Source of the DNA: Paracoccaceae bacterium
GTDB lineage: Bacteria > Pseudomonadota > Alphaproteobacteria > Rhodobacterales > Rhodobacteraceae
Direction of reading: 5' to 3'
NCBI GenBank assembly: GCA_003551745.1
Contig: PUNI01000609.1
Location: 1 to 5,678 of the forward strand
Length of the DNA: 5,678 nucleotides
Shown here: one piece after another, positions 1-5,678 of the stretch
How positions within the stretch are numbered: the stretch's first letter is position 1
Layout: each line of letters starts with the position of its first letter
Notes under the pieces: model-generated
Seen by the model: the letters and a program-made list of their open reading frames with translations, nothing else
Database searches by the model: none
Told to the model about the DNA's origin: nothing
Program-made: the position numbers and the translations under genes

Positions 1-87
1 GCCCGCACCTGCCACGCCCATCCCACCTATTCCGAGGCAGTGCGCGAGGCGGCCTTCGCCTGCGGCGACGGCGCGATCCACGCCTGA
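1..87 (+). CDS. lpd: Dihydrolipoamide dehydrogenase, C-terminal end (partial)
   Basis: The first 28 codons in frame 1 read through to a TGA at 85-87. They match the extreme C-terminus of dihydrolipoamide dehydrogenase (E3), the FAD flavoenzyme that reoxidises the lipoyl groups of pyruvate and 2-oxoglutarate dehydrogenase complexes. The visible motif is T-C-H-A-H-P-T-Y-S-E-A-V-R-E-A, followed by a short tail ending G-A-I-H-A. In this family the His-x-His-Pro-Thr segment lies at the dimer interface; the histidine before Pro is the catalytic base that works across the subunit boundary with the following glutamate (here in S-E-A). Both residues are present. The start and the FAD/NAD domains lie left of the window, so which 2-oxoacid dehydrogenase complex it serves cannot be told. 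It converges on the suf operon, with 366 bp between the two stop codons. Confidence 0.88.
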   Translation, partial: ARTCHAHPTYSEAVREAAFACGDGAIHA

Positions 88-127
88 AGCTGGAGCCGCC
101 GCGCCCGCGGCCCTGCTGAGCTGGAGC
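88..127 (+). terminator. Weak candidate hairpin just after lpd
   Basis: Directly after the lpd stop, 98-111 (GCCGCGCCCGCGGC) is a perfect 6-bp inverted repeat with a 2-nt centre, so in practice about 5 bp with a 4-nt loop. It is flanked by a 9-bp direct repeat, AGCTGGAGC, at 88-96 and 119-127. There is no T tract after it, so it could at best be a U-poor terminator, and it may simply reflect high GC content. Confidence 0.2.
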
Positions 128-350
128 GTTTGCCGGGCACGGGCCAGCCACTGCGATCGCCGACCCTGTCCACCGGATGGGACCGACGACGCCGGCGAAC
201 GGGCGAACGGCGCACGGCTGTCAACGATCCGCAAGCATCCGGCTCAGGTGTACCGTCCCAGCATCTGGTGTATCCGTATGACGATGAAGCACGAGTGCTG
301 TGGGCCGGGCGGCGTGACTTCATGATTCAGGGAAATACCGGACGGCCATT

Positions 351-377
351 GGCACCGGCGCGGCCTGCGCCAGCGCC
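351..377 (-). terminator. Candidate terminator of the suf operon
   Basis: On the minus strand this segment folds as an 11-bp stem with a 5-nt loop: arm GGCGCTGGCGC, loop AGGCC, arm GCGCCGGTGCC. Nine pairs are Watson-Crick and two are G-U wobbles. On the plus strand those two wobbles become A-C mismatches, so the fold favours RNA read in the suf direction. It starts about 77 nt past the sufS stop. The sequence after it contains only a short TATTT (about 20 nt downstream), not a proper U tract, so it is either a U-poor intrinsic terminator or a 3'-end stabilising hairpin. The call rests on position and strand asymmetry. Confidence 0.38.
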
Positions 378-453
378 TGCAGCCGGCGGCAGTGCTCGCG
401 GGTGCATCATGCCGCTGGCGGGGCCGGTGCGCCGGGACGATGTCGGAGACCGC

Positions 454-1674
454 TCAGCCGAAGAGGTCGTGACAGAGTTCCAGGCCTTCGACCAGGCGAT
501 CCACCTCGTCGGTGGTGTTGTAGAGGCCGAAGGAGGCCCGGCAGGTTGCGGGAACGCCGAGATGCTCCATCAGCGGCTGGGCGCAATGGTGGCCCGCACG
601 CACGGCGATGCCCTTCTTGTCGAGCACGGTGGAGATGTCGTGGGCATGGGCCGGGCCGTCCAGCGTGAAGGAGAAGATCGCGCCCTTTCCGGCCGACCTG
701 CCCTGCAGGTGGAGCCAGTTGATGCCCTCCAGCCGGTCCCGGGCATAGTCGCGCAGACCCTGCTCATGGGCGGCGACCGAATTCATGCCGAGCCCCATCA
801 GATACTCCATCGCGACGCCCAGCCCGATCTGGGGCACGATGGCCGGGGTTCCCGCCTCGAACTTCATCGGCGGGTCGGCGTAGGTCACCCGATCACGATG
901 CACCTCGCGGATCATGTCGCCCCCGCCCTTGAACGGCCCCATCTCGGCCATCCGCTCGCGGCGGATGTAGATCGCCCCCGAACCCGAGGGCCCGTAGAGC
1001 TTGTGCCCGGTGACCGCATAGAAATCGCAGCCGATCTCGGCAACGTTCACGGGCAGATGAACGGCCGCCTGGCTCCCATCGACCAGAACCGGCACGCCGC
1101 GGGCCTGCGCACCCTCGCAGATCGCCTGCACATCCACCACCGTGCCGAGCACGTTCGACATGTGGGTGATCGCGATCAGCCGGGTTCTGTGCCCGATGGC
1201 ATCGAGAACGGCCTGAGGGTCGAGATCGCCATTCATGTCGGGCTCGACCCAGCGCAGCACGACACCCTGGCGTTCGCGCAGGAAATGCCACGGCACGATG
1301 TTGGCATGGTGCTCCATCACGCTGAGCACGATCTCGTCGCCGGGCTGAAGGCGCGGCATCGCCCAGCCATAGGCGACGAGGTTGATCCCCTCGGTGGTCC
1401 CGGAGGTGAAGACGATCTCCTCCTCGGCAGGCGCGCCGAGAAACCGCGCCACGATGCCGCGCACGGCCTCGTATCTGTCGGTGGCGAGGTTGGAGAGATA
1501 GTGCAGCCCGCGATGCACGTTGGCGTATTCCTGCCCGTAGGCGCGGCTCATGGCGTCGATGACGACCTGCGGCTTCTGCGCCGAGGCGCCGTTGTCGAGA
1601 TAGACCAGCGGCCGGCCGTTCACCTCGCGCGACAGGATCGGAAAATCCCGGCGCACCGCCTCGACGTCGTACAT
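454..1674 (-). CDS. sufS: Cysteine desulfurase SufS (type II)
   Basis: PLP-dependent enzyme that converts L-cysteine to L-alanine and holds the released sulfur as a persulfide for Fe-S cluster assembly on SufBCD, in the cytoplasm. The protein is 406 aa, the same length as E. coli SufS, and looks complete. Visible residues: the substrate/cofactor loop T-S-G-T-T-E at 90-95; the PLP-stacking histidine in E-H-H-A-N at 121-125; Asp199 and Gln202 in V-D-G-S-Q, which contact the cofactor; the Schiff-base Lys225 in T-G-H-K; the catalytic persulfide Cys364 in R-A-G-H-H-C-A-Q-P; and the substrate-carboxylate Arg379. R-A-G-H-H-C-x-Q-P is the type II (SufS) form of the active-site loop, unlike the long flexible loop of IscS/NifS. 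The ATG at 1674 is preceded by AAGGGAG with a 6-nt spacer and lies 18 nt after the preceding Yip1-like gene. It is the last suf gene here; no sufE or sufU partner is visible. Confidence 0.97.
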   Translation of the reverse strand: MYDVEAVRRDFPILSREVNGRPLVYLDNGASAQKPQVVIDAMSRAYGQEYANVHRGLHYLSNLATDRYEAVRGIVARFLGAPAEEEIVFTSGTTEGINLVAYGWAMPRLQPGDEIVLSVMEHHANIVPWHFLRERQGVVLRWVEPDMNGDLDPQAVLDAIGHRTRLIAITHMSNVLGTVVDVQAICEGAQARGVPVLVDGSQAAVHLPVNVAEIGCDFYAVTGHKLYGPSGSGAIYIRRERMAEMGPFKGGGDMIREVHRDRVTYADPPMKFEAGTPAIVPQIGLGVAMEYLMGLGMNSVAAHEQGLRDYARDRLEGINWLHLQGRSAGKGAIFSFTLDGPAHAHDISTVLDKKGIAVRAGHHCAQPLMEHLGVPATCRASFGLYNTTDEVDRLVEGLELCHDLFG

Positions 1675-1680
1675 TGCCTG

Positions 1681-1687
1681 CTCCCTT
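1681..1687 (-). promoter_or_regulatory. Ribosome binding site of sufS
   Basis: AAGGGAG on the minus strand lies 6 nt before the ATG at 1674-1672, inside the 18-nt gap after the upstream gene. It supports this start and suggests sufS is initiated independently rather than only by coupling. Confidence 0.7.
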
Positions 1688-1692
1688 GCAGC

Positions 1693-2283
1693 CTAGACGT
1701 TCTCGGGCGGCGTGATCCCCAGCATCGCGAGAAAGAGCGCCAGCAGGAAGGCCACCCCGAACGCCGTCACAACCACCATGCCGAACACGCCCAAGAGCGA
1801 GCGGAACCCGTGCAGCTCGGCAACGAAGCCGGTGAGCACCCAGAGGAACACACCGAACCCTATCAGGCTAACTATCCCGGCCAGCGGAGGCAGCAACAGC
1901 AGCGCGACGATCTGGACCGCCTGGACCAGCACCATGACGCCCTGCAGGCAGGCGATCAGCAGCATGGCATCGGGGAAATTGCCGTGCCCGCCCATCATGC
2001 GGCCGACCTGATGGGCGGCGATGGCCATGAGCAGCAATACCCCCGCCTGCAGCAGGATCGAGCTGGCCGGACCCGACAGCACCGCGGCCATCATGCCCGA
2101 GGGCGCCATCAGAACGCGGATGGTGAGTTGGCCCAGAAACACGCTCAGGACCACCACGAGGGCGAGCGCCAGCCAGCGCGCGTGCATCGTGAGACCCGCC
2201 GCCATGATGCTGCGGGCGCCGGCGCGCGGATCCGTCACGGTCTCGCGGACGAGACCCCATAGGGCGGCAAAGGAGGTGTCCAT
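1693..2283 (-). CDS. Yip1-like integral membrane protein (196 aa)
   Basis: A strongly hydrophobic protein. A soluble N-terminus (about residues 1-30) is followed by about five predicted membrane segments near residues 36-57, 75-95, 105-130, 134-155 and 165-190. The soluble lead (A-L-W-G-L-V-R-E-T-V-T-D-P-R-A-G-A-R), the loop G-H-G-N-F-P-D-A-M and the late segment G-F-R-S-L-L-G-V-F-G-M resemble bacterial proteins annotated as YIP1 family (Yip1/DUF1282-type). The function of these bacterial members is not established. The ATG at 2283 follows the stop of the preceding Yip1-like gene by 9 nt, and sufS follows 18 nt after its TAG, so it is embedded in the suf operon. I see no strong Shine-Dalgarno sequence, so translation may be coupled to the upstream gene. 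The reading frame is sound; family assignment rests on pattern recognition, and a role in Fe-S assembly is only suggested by position. Confidence 0.85.
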   Translation of the reverse strand: MDTSFAALWGLVRETVTDPRAGARSIMAAGLTMHARWLALALVVVLSVFLGQLTIRVLMAPSGMMAAVLSGPASSILLQAGVLLLMAIAAHQVGRMMGGHGNFPDAMLLIACLQGVMVLVQAVQIVALLLLPPLAGIVSLIGFGVFLWVLTGFVAELHGFRSLLGVFGMVVVTAFGVAFLLALFLAMLGITPPENV

Positions 2284-2292
2284 GCGCCGCTT

Positions 2293-2793
2293 CTAGGCTT
2301 TCGCCGCTCCCGCCTCAAGCGCCGCCGCGGCCAGCATCCGCAGCAGGAGCCAGAAAAACGCGACCAGAATGGCGAAACCAAGAACGCTCGTCACGAGGCC
2401 CGGGCCCAGCAACCCGGCAATGAGGCCATTGAGCAGCCACAGCGGGCTCGCCGCAAGCAGGGCCCAGAAGAATGCGAGCCGCGCCGCCCAGCCGCTGATG
2501 GGGCGGCGCAGCAGGCGGCAGGCAAGCTGAAGGAGCGCCGCAACGCCGTAGAGAAGGATCGGCGCGATGAAGAGCCAGCCCATCATCGCCCCCGCAATGA
2601 AGGCCTGGAAGGGGATCTCCGGCTCCTGCTGCGCCAACCGGGCGAGCCTTGGCCACTGGGCGAGGAAGATCAGGAGGCAGGCACCGATCAGGAACGCCAG
2701 CGCTCTGCCTTCCCGCCGGCCGTCGGCCAGCAGGTTGCGCATCACGCGATCCGGCGAGCGCCAGCTGTGCAGGATGTCGTCGGTCAGCGCCAC
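2293..2793 (-). CDS. Yip1-like integral membrane protein (166 aa)
   Basis: A hydrophobic protein with a short basic cytosolic-looking lead (D-I-L-H-S-W-R-S-P-D-R-V-M-R at about residues 6-19) and about four predicted membrane segments near residues 31-48, 65-94, 103-127 and 130-157; the second could be one long helix or a helical hairpin. The lead, built around W-R-x-P-x-x-V-M-R, resembles small YIP1-family proteins that I recall from Rhodobacterales suf operons. I could not check this by search. The start is a GTG at 2793, 9 nt after the sufD stop. No clear Shine-Dalgarno sequence precedes it; the GTG is preferred because it keeps this whole lead, whereas the next in-frame ATG (Met18) would remove most of it. 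It pairs with the 196-aa Yip1-like protein that starts 9 nt downstream, and the two may work as a hetero-oligomer. Biochemical role unknown. Confidence 0.83.
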   Translation of the reverse strand: MALTDDILHSWRSPDRVMRNLLADGRREGRALAFLIGACLLIFLAQWPRLARLAQQEPEIPFQAFIAGAMMGWLFIAPILLYGVAALLQLACRLLRRPISGWAARLAFFWALLAASPLWLLNGLIAGLLGPGLVTSVLGFAILVAFFWLLLRMLAAAALEAGAAKA

Positions 2794-2802
2794 GTCAGGC
2801 CG

Positions 2803-4109
2803 TCAGGCGCGACGGTGCCGCAACAGCCATCCGTCGAGCCGCGCCCGGATGTCGTCGGCCAGGCGCTCGTCCTCGATCTCCTCCAGGGCCTCGGCCAGAA
2901 AGGCCAGCACCAGAAGCCCTTCCGCCTCCTCGCGGGGCATGCCCCGTGTGCGCAGGTAGAACAACTGCGTCAGGTCGATCGCGCCGGAGGTGGAGCCGTG
3001 CGAGCATTTCACGTCGTCGGCATAGATCTCCAGCTCCGGCTTGACCAGAAACTGGCTCTGCTCATCGAGCAGCAACGACTGGCTGATCTGGTACCCGTCG
3101 GTCAGCTGCGCGGCCTGCTTGACGAGGATCTTGCCCTGGAACACGCCGACCGCACCGTTGCGCAGCACCTTCTTGAAGACCTGGCGGGTCTCGCACTCCT
3201 CGGCGGCGTGGGTGATGAAGACCGTGTCATCCTGGTGGAAGGCGCCATCCCCCAGCGCCGCGCCGGCGACATGGGCGAGGCCGCGGGCCCCTGCCATCTC
3301 GACGACCGCCTCGTTGCGGGTGAGGCGGCCGTTCACGGTGGCGGTGAAGGACTTGAAGGCCGCCGATGCCCCCACCCGCGCAAAGACATGCGTGACGGCC
3401 CGCCGCTCGTGGTCGCGCCCCTGTGTGCGCACATGGTTGAAACGCGCGCCGTCGGCCACGTCGACCTCGAGGACGCTGCAGAATCGCGCCGCGCCCGGCC
3501 CGTTTTCCAGCAGCGTCAACTCGGCGCCCGGCTCGAGCCTGACGCAGTGGTGGAGCAGGGCGTCCGAGGTCTCCGAGTTGTGCAGGTAGATCAGCGAGAC
3601 CGGACGCTCTGCCTTGCCCGTCACCCGGATCAGCACCCCGTCCTCGGCGAAGGCGGTGTTGACGGCCGCGAGCGTGCGCGGCACCGGTTCCTGGCCGCGC
3701 GCCTCGAGCACGCCGAAGAGCTCGCGCGCCCAGTGGATGTCGGCCTGCGACGCCTCGGCCAGCCGCTCGATCTCCACACCGGCCAGTGACGGGTCATCCG
3801 ATTGCGCGGCATCGAAGACGCCGTCCACGAACACCAGTTTCACCCGGTCGATCTCGTGGAACATCGCCGGCTCGCCGGCCGGATCGAAGAGTGCAGCCGA
3901 CGGTGCCTCGCGTTCGGTCAGACTGCGCGGGTCGGTATATTTCCAGTACTCGTCGCGCCGGTCGGGCAAGCCGAGCGTGCGCAGGCGGACCAGCGCCTCG
4001 CGCCGGGCCGTCGTCGCCCAGGCCCCGCCGGCCGGCAGGTCCCGACCGTCCAGCCAGGCCTCGGTCGCCTCGGCCCGCTGGCGGGCGACAAGTTCACGAC
4101 GCGCCACCA

Positions 4110-4110
<1 letters not shown>
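2803..4110 (-). CDS. sufD: Fe-S cluster assembly protein SufD
   Basis: Scaffold subunit paralogous to SufB; forms the SufB-SufC2-SufD complex and is needed for iron entry in the E. coli system. The protein is 435 aa from the ATG at 4110. The N-terminal part (1-130) is helical and variable and contains the conserved D-E-Y-W-K-Y-T segment at 53-59. A beta-helix core follows, then the diagnostic C-terminal motif K-P-E-L-E-I-Y-A-D-D-V-K-C-S-H-G at 357-372. Cys369 and His371 correspond to E. coli Cys358 and His360, the latter implicated in nascent-cluster binding at the SufB-SufD interface. The helical C-terminus (380-430) carries L-F-Y-L-R-T-R-G-M, the SufC-docking region of the family. The start overlaps the sufC stop: minus-strand GTGATG contains sufC TGA (4112-4110), an ATG at 4110 and an alternative GTG at 4113 that adds one residue. 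GGGGAG at 4124-4119 can serve either. Confidence 0.96.
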
Positions 4111-4871
<761 letters not shown>

Positions 4872-4877
4872 CCTGGG

Positions 4878-4883
4878 CTCCTT
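4878..4883 (-). promoter_or_regulatory. Ribosome binding site of sufC
   Basis: AAGGAG on the minus strand, 6 nt before the ATG at 4871. It decides the start against the longer open frame that runs up to 5084, and agrees with the family's usual N-terminus. Confidence 0.8.
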
Positions 4884-4903
4884 CTCGTTCGTTGCCGGCG
4901 CGC

Positions 4904-5101
4904 TCAGCGCGCCATGATCAGTTTCGCCGAGACATGGGCGATGACCACCGCCATCATGGCGACCAGAGCCGCCATCACCGGCCCGCCCGGCGCCCAGACG
5001 GGGTAGGATATCGTCATCATCAGCGTGACCCCGACGGCCACCAGAAGCACATAGCGCGGCCGCGGTTCGGCCGCCGTGAGCCACCAGCGCAAGTTGTTCA
5101 T
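4904..5101 (-). CDS. Small two-helix membrane protein (65 aa), unknown function
   Basis: I do not recognise a named family. The protein has a short N-terminus with two tryptophans (M-N-N-L-R-W-W-L-T-A) and then a basic patch (R-P-R). Two membrane helices follow, at about 17-36 and 41-62, separated by a tight P-V-W-A-P-G-G-P turn, and it ends K-L-I-M-A-R. The topology suggests a helical hairpin in the inner membrane with both ends cytoplasmic (inference from the basic residues). The ATG at 5101 is preceded by GGAGG with a 5-nt spacer, one of the best ribosome binding sites in the window, which argues strongly that this is a real gene; a longer upstream reading to 5212 would enter the neighbouring gene. 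It lies 19 nt after the 62-aa protein gene and 32 nt before sufC, so it is expressed with the SUF scaffold genes. A membrane-tethering role for SufBCD would be speculation. Confidence 0.82.
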   Translation of the reverse strand: MNNLRWWLTAAEPRPRYVLLVAVGVTLMMTISYPVWAPGGPVMAALVAMMAVVIAHVSAKLIMAR

Positions 5102-5106
5102 CTCAC

Positions 5107-5111
5107 CCTCC
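5107..5111 (-). promoter_or_regulatory. Ribosome binding site of the 65-aa membrane protein
   Basis: GGAGG on the minus strand, 5 nt before the ATG at 5101 and inside the 19-nt gap after the preceding stop. It fixes the start of a gene too short to trust on length alone. Confidence 0.75.
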
Positions 5112-5120
5112 GCGTGCGAC

Positions 5121-5309
5121 TTACTGGGCAAGAAAGACAAAACCTGCTGCCAGTGCGCCAGCCGCAGCCATGAACAGCACCGCGGCAACCAACGGCTCCG
5201 CGACCAGCCCAAACACCAGCACCGACGCTACCGCCGGCAGGAACGCGACGGCCGCCACAACGCACCGACCCGGCCAGCCGGCCGGCGTGAAGCCCGCGCC
5301 GTAACGCAT
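5121..5309 (-). CDS. Small two-helix membrane protein (62 aa), unknown function
   Basis: No family recognised. From the ATG at 5309 the protein has a short N-terminus (M-R-Y-G-A-G-F-T-P-A-G-W-P-G-R) and two hydrophobic helices at about 16-38 and 40-60, parted by A-E-P, ending F-L-A-Q. It follows sufB directly. Two starts are possible. The ATG at 5309 leaves 23 nt after the sufB stop and has only a weak GGGG upstream. A GTG at 5336 overlaps the sufB TGA as GTGA, would add nine residues (T-R-R-P-G-F-R-P before the Met) and would be translationally coupled to sufB. Neither has a strong Shine-Dalgarno sequence, so the start is open. The clean hydrophobic profile and the fit between two genes in the same operon support a real gene. 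Its similar size and topology to the next gene suggest the two act as a pair. Confidence 0.7.
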   Translation of the reverse strand: MRYGAGFTPAGWPGRCVVAAVAFLPAVASVLVFGLVAEPLVAAVLFMAAAGALAAGFVFLAQ

Positions 5310-5332
5310 CGGGCGGAACCCCGGTCGGCGTG

Positions 5333-5678
5333 TCACCCCACCGAGCCCTCGAGGCTGATCGCCACCAGTTGCTGGGCCTCCATCGCAAACTCCATCGGCA
5401 GGGCTTGCAGCACCTCCTTGCAGAAACCGTTGACCACGAGGGCCACCGCCTCCTCCTCGTCCATCCCGCGCGAGCGGCAATAGAAGAGCTGATCGTCGTC
5501 CACCTTGGAGGTCGTCGCCTCATGTTCCGCGCGCGAGGTGGTGTTCTTCACCTCGATATACGGCACGGTATGCGCGCCACAGTTGTTGCCGATCAGCAGG
5601 CTATCGCATTGGGTATAGTTGCGGCTGTTGGCGGGCTTCGGGTGCATGGTGACCAGCCCGCGATAGGTGTTCTGCGCC
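5333..5678 (-). CDS. sufB: Fe-S cluster assembly protein SufB, C-terminal part (partial)
   Basis: Core scaffold subunit on which the Fe-S cluster is built in the SufBC2D complex. The last 114 complete codons are present and the 5' part runs off the right edge. The fragment opens with A-Q-N-T-Y-R-G-L-V, the end of the beta-helix core. It contains Y-T-Q-C-D-S-L-L-I-G with a cysteine equivalent to E. coli Cys405 (fragment residue 24) and, 29 residues later, E-H-E (51-53), whose last Glu corresponds to E. coli Glu434; both were implicated in cluster assembly in E. coli. The helical SufC-binding tail follows, with Q-L-F-Y-C-R-S-R-G-M and N-G-F-C-K-E-V, and ends A-I-S-L-E-G-S-V-G, as is usual for the family. 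The stop TGA lies at 5335-5333. It is the most promoter-proximal gene visible; iscR and other upstream members, if present, lie outside. Confidence 0.97.
   Translation of the reverse strand, partial: AQNTYRGLVTMHPKPANSRNYTQCDSLLIGNNCGAHTVPYIEVKNTTSRAEHEATTSKVDDDQLFYCRSRGMDEEEAVALVVNGFCKEVLQALPMEFAMEAQQLVAISLEGSVG

Larger units (their letters stand above)
88..453. other. Convergent intergenic region without a convincing gene
   Basis: These 366 bp separate the lpd stop (plus strand) from the sufS stop (minus strand). I read all frames. The best open frame is a 98-codon minus-strand stretch at 27-323; it is Arg/Ser-rich, has no recognisable domain, lacks a clear ribosome binding site, and would run into the lpd coding sequence. 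A 27-codon minus-strand frame beginning at tandem ATGs near 411-406 is Ala/Gly-rich and also unconvincing. About 235-345 is visibly less GC-rich than the flanking genes. Small repeats include two tandem copies of GGCGAACG at 194-209 and a short hairpin AGCACGAGTGCT at 288-299. The only structure with a plausible role is the hairpin at 351-377. No tRNA, CRISPR or insertion-sequence feature was seen. Confidence 0.6.

Noticed and set aside
27..323. A 98-codon minus-strand open frame in the lpd-sufS gap.
   Set aside because: It would end inside the lpd coding sequence, is Arg/Ser-rich, and has no clear ribosome binding site or domain. It could be real only if homologues exist, which I cannot test.
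413..440. Inverted repeats such as CGCCAGCG (368-375) with CGCTGGCG (413-420), and CCGG-based hairpins near 424-435, as alternative terminators.
   Set aside because: The first has a 37-nt loop and the others only 4-bp stems; both are expected by chance in GC-rich DNA and are weaker than the hairpin at 351-377.
130..2262. A 710-codon open frame on the plus strand, antisense to sufS and the 196-aa Yip1-like gene.
   Set aside because: Its codon boundaries coincide with those of both minus-strand genes (positions congruent modulo 3). Stops in it would need TTA, CTA or TCA codons in the real genes, and these are nearly absent at this GC content. The product is His/Arg/Asp-rich with no domain, whereas both antisense partners are recognisable proteins.
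2767..3789. A 340-codon open frame on the plus strand opposite sufD.
   Set aside because: Same cause: it is in register with sufD codons, so it stays open through codon bias. It has no recognisable domain and conflicts with an unmistakable SufD.
4872..5084. N-terminal extension of SufC to 5084.
   Set aside because: The extension would overlap the 65-aa membrane gene in another frame, reads as Gly/Asp/His-rich low complexity, and the ATG at 4871 has AAGGAG and matches the SufC family start.
5102..5212. Longer version of the 65-aa membrane protein starting at 5212.
   Set aside because: It would overlap the 62-aa gene, and the ATG at 5101 has a GGAGG site at ideal distance.

Overview
The window is GC-rich and tightly packed. 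It reads as an alphaproteobacterial chromosome, most likely from the Rhodobacterales/Rhodobacteraceae. That placement is an inference from protein style (the SufB, SufD and SufS sequences, the Yip1-like pair, the Lpd tail) and from the near-absence of TTA, CTA and TCA codons. No 16S or other marker is present to prove it.

Layout, left to right. Positions 1-87 hold the last 28 codons of a plus-strand dihydrolipoamide dehydrogenase gene (lpd). Positions 88-453 are a convergent intergenic region with no convincing gene; it contains a candidate terminator hairpin for the minus-strand transcript. From 454 to the right edge everything is on the minus strand and forms one compact SUF iron-sulfur cluster assembly operon, transcribed right to left. 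In transcription order it holds: sufB (3' part only, cut by the window edge), a 62-aa two-helix membrane protein, a 65-aa two-helix membrane protein, sufC, sufD, a 166-aa Yip1-like membrane protein, a 196-aa Yip1-like membrane protein, and sufS.

How the genes work together. SufS removes sulfur from cysteine as a persulfide. SufB, SufC and SufD form the scaffold complex in which the SufC ATPase drives the SufB-SufD rearrangement that builds the Fe-S cluster. The catalytic residues of SufS, the Walker, signature and H-loop motifs of SufC, the Cys/Glu/His residues of the SufB C-terminus and the Cys-Ser-His motif of SufD are all intact. Junctions are short (overlaps, or gaps of 9-32 nt), which suggests cotranscription and partly coupled translation. 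No promoter is visible inside the operon; it should lie upstream of sufB, outside the window.

The most interesting point is that four integral-membrane proteins of unknown role sit among the soluble SUF genes: two very small ones between sufB and sufC, and two Yip1-like ones between sufD and sufS. No sufA, sufE/sufU or sufT gene lies downstream of sufS before the convergent lpd gene.
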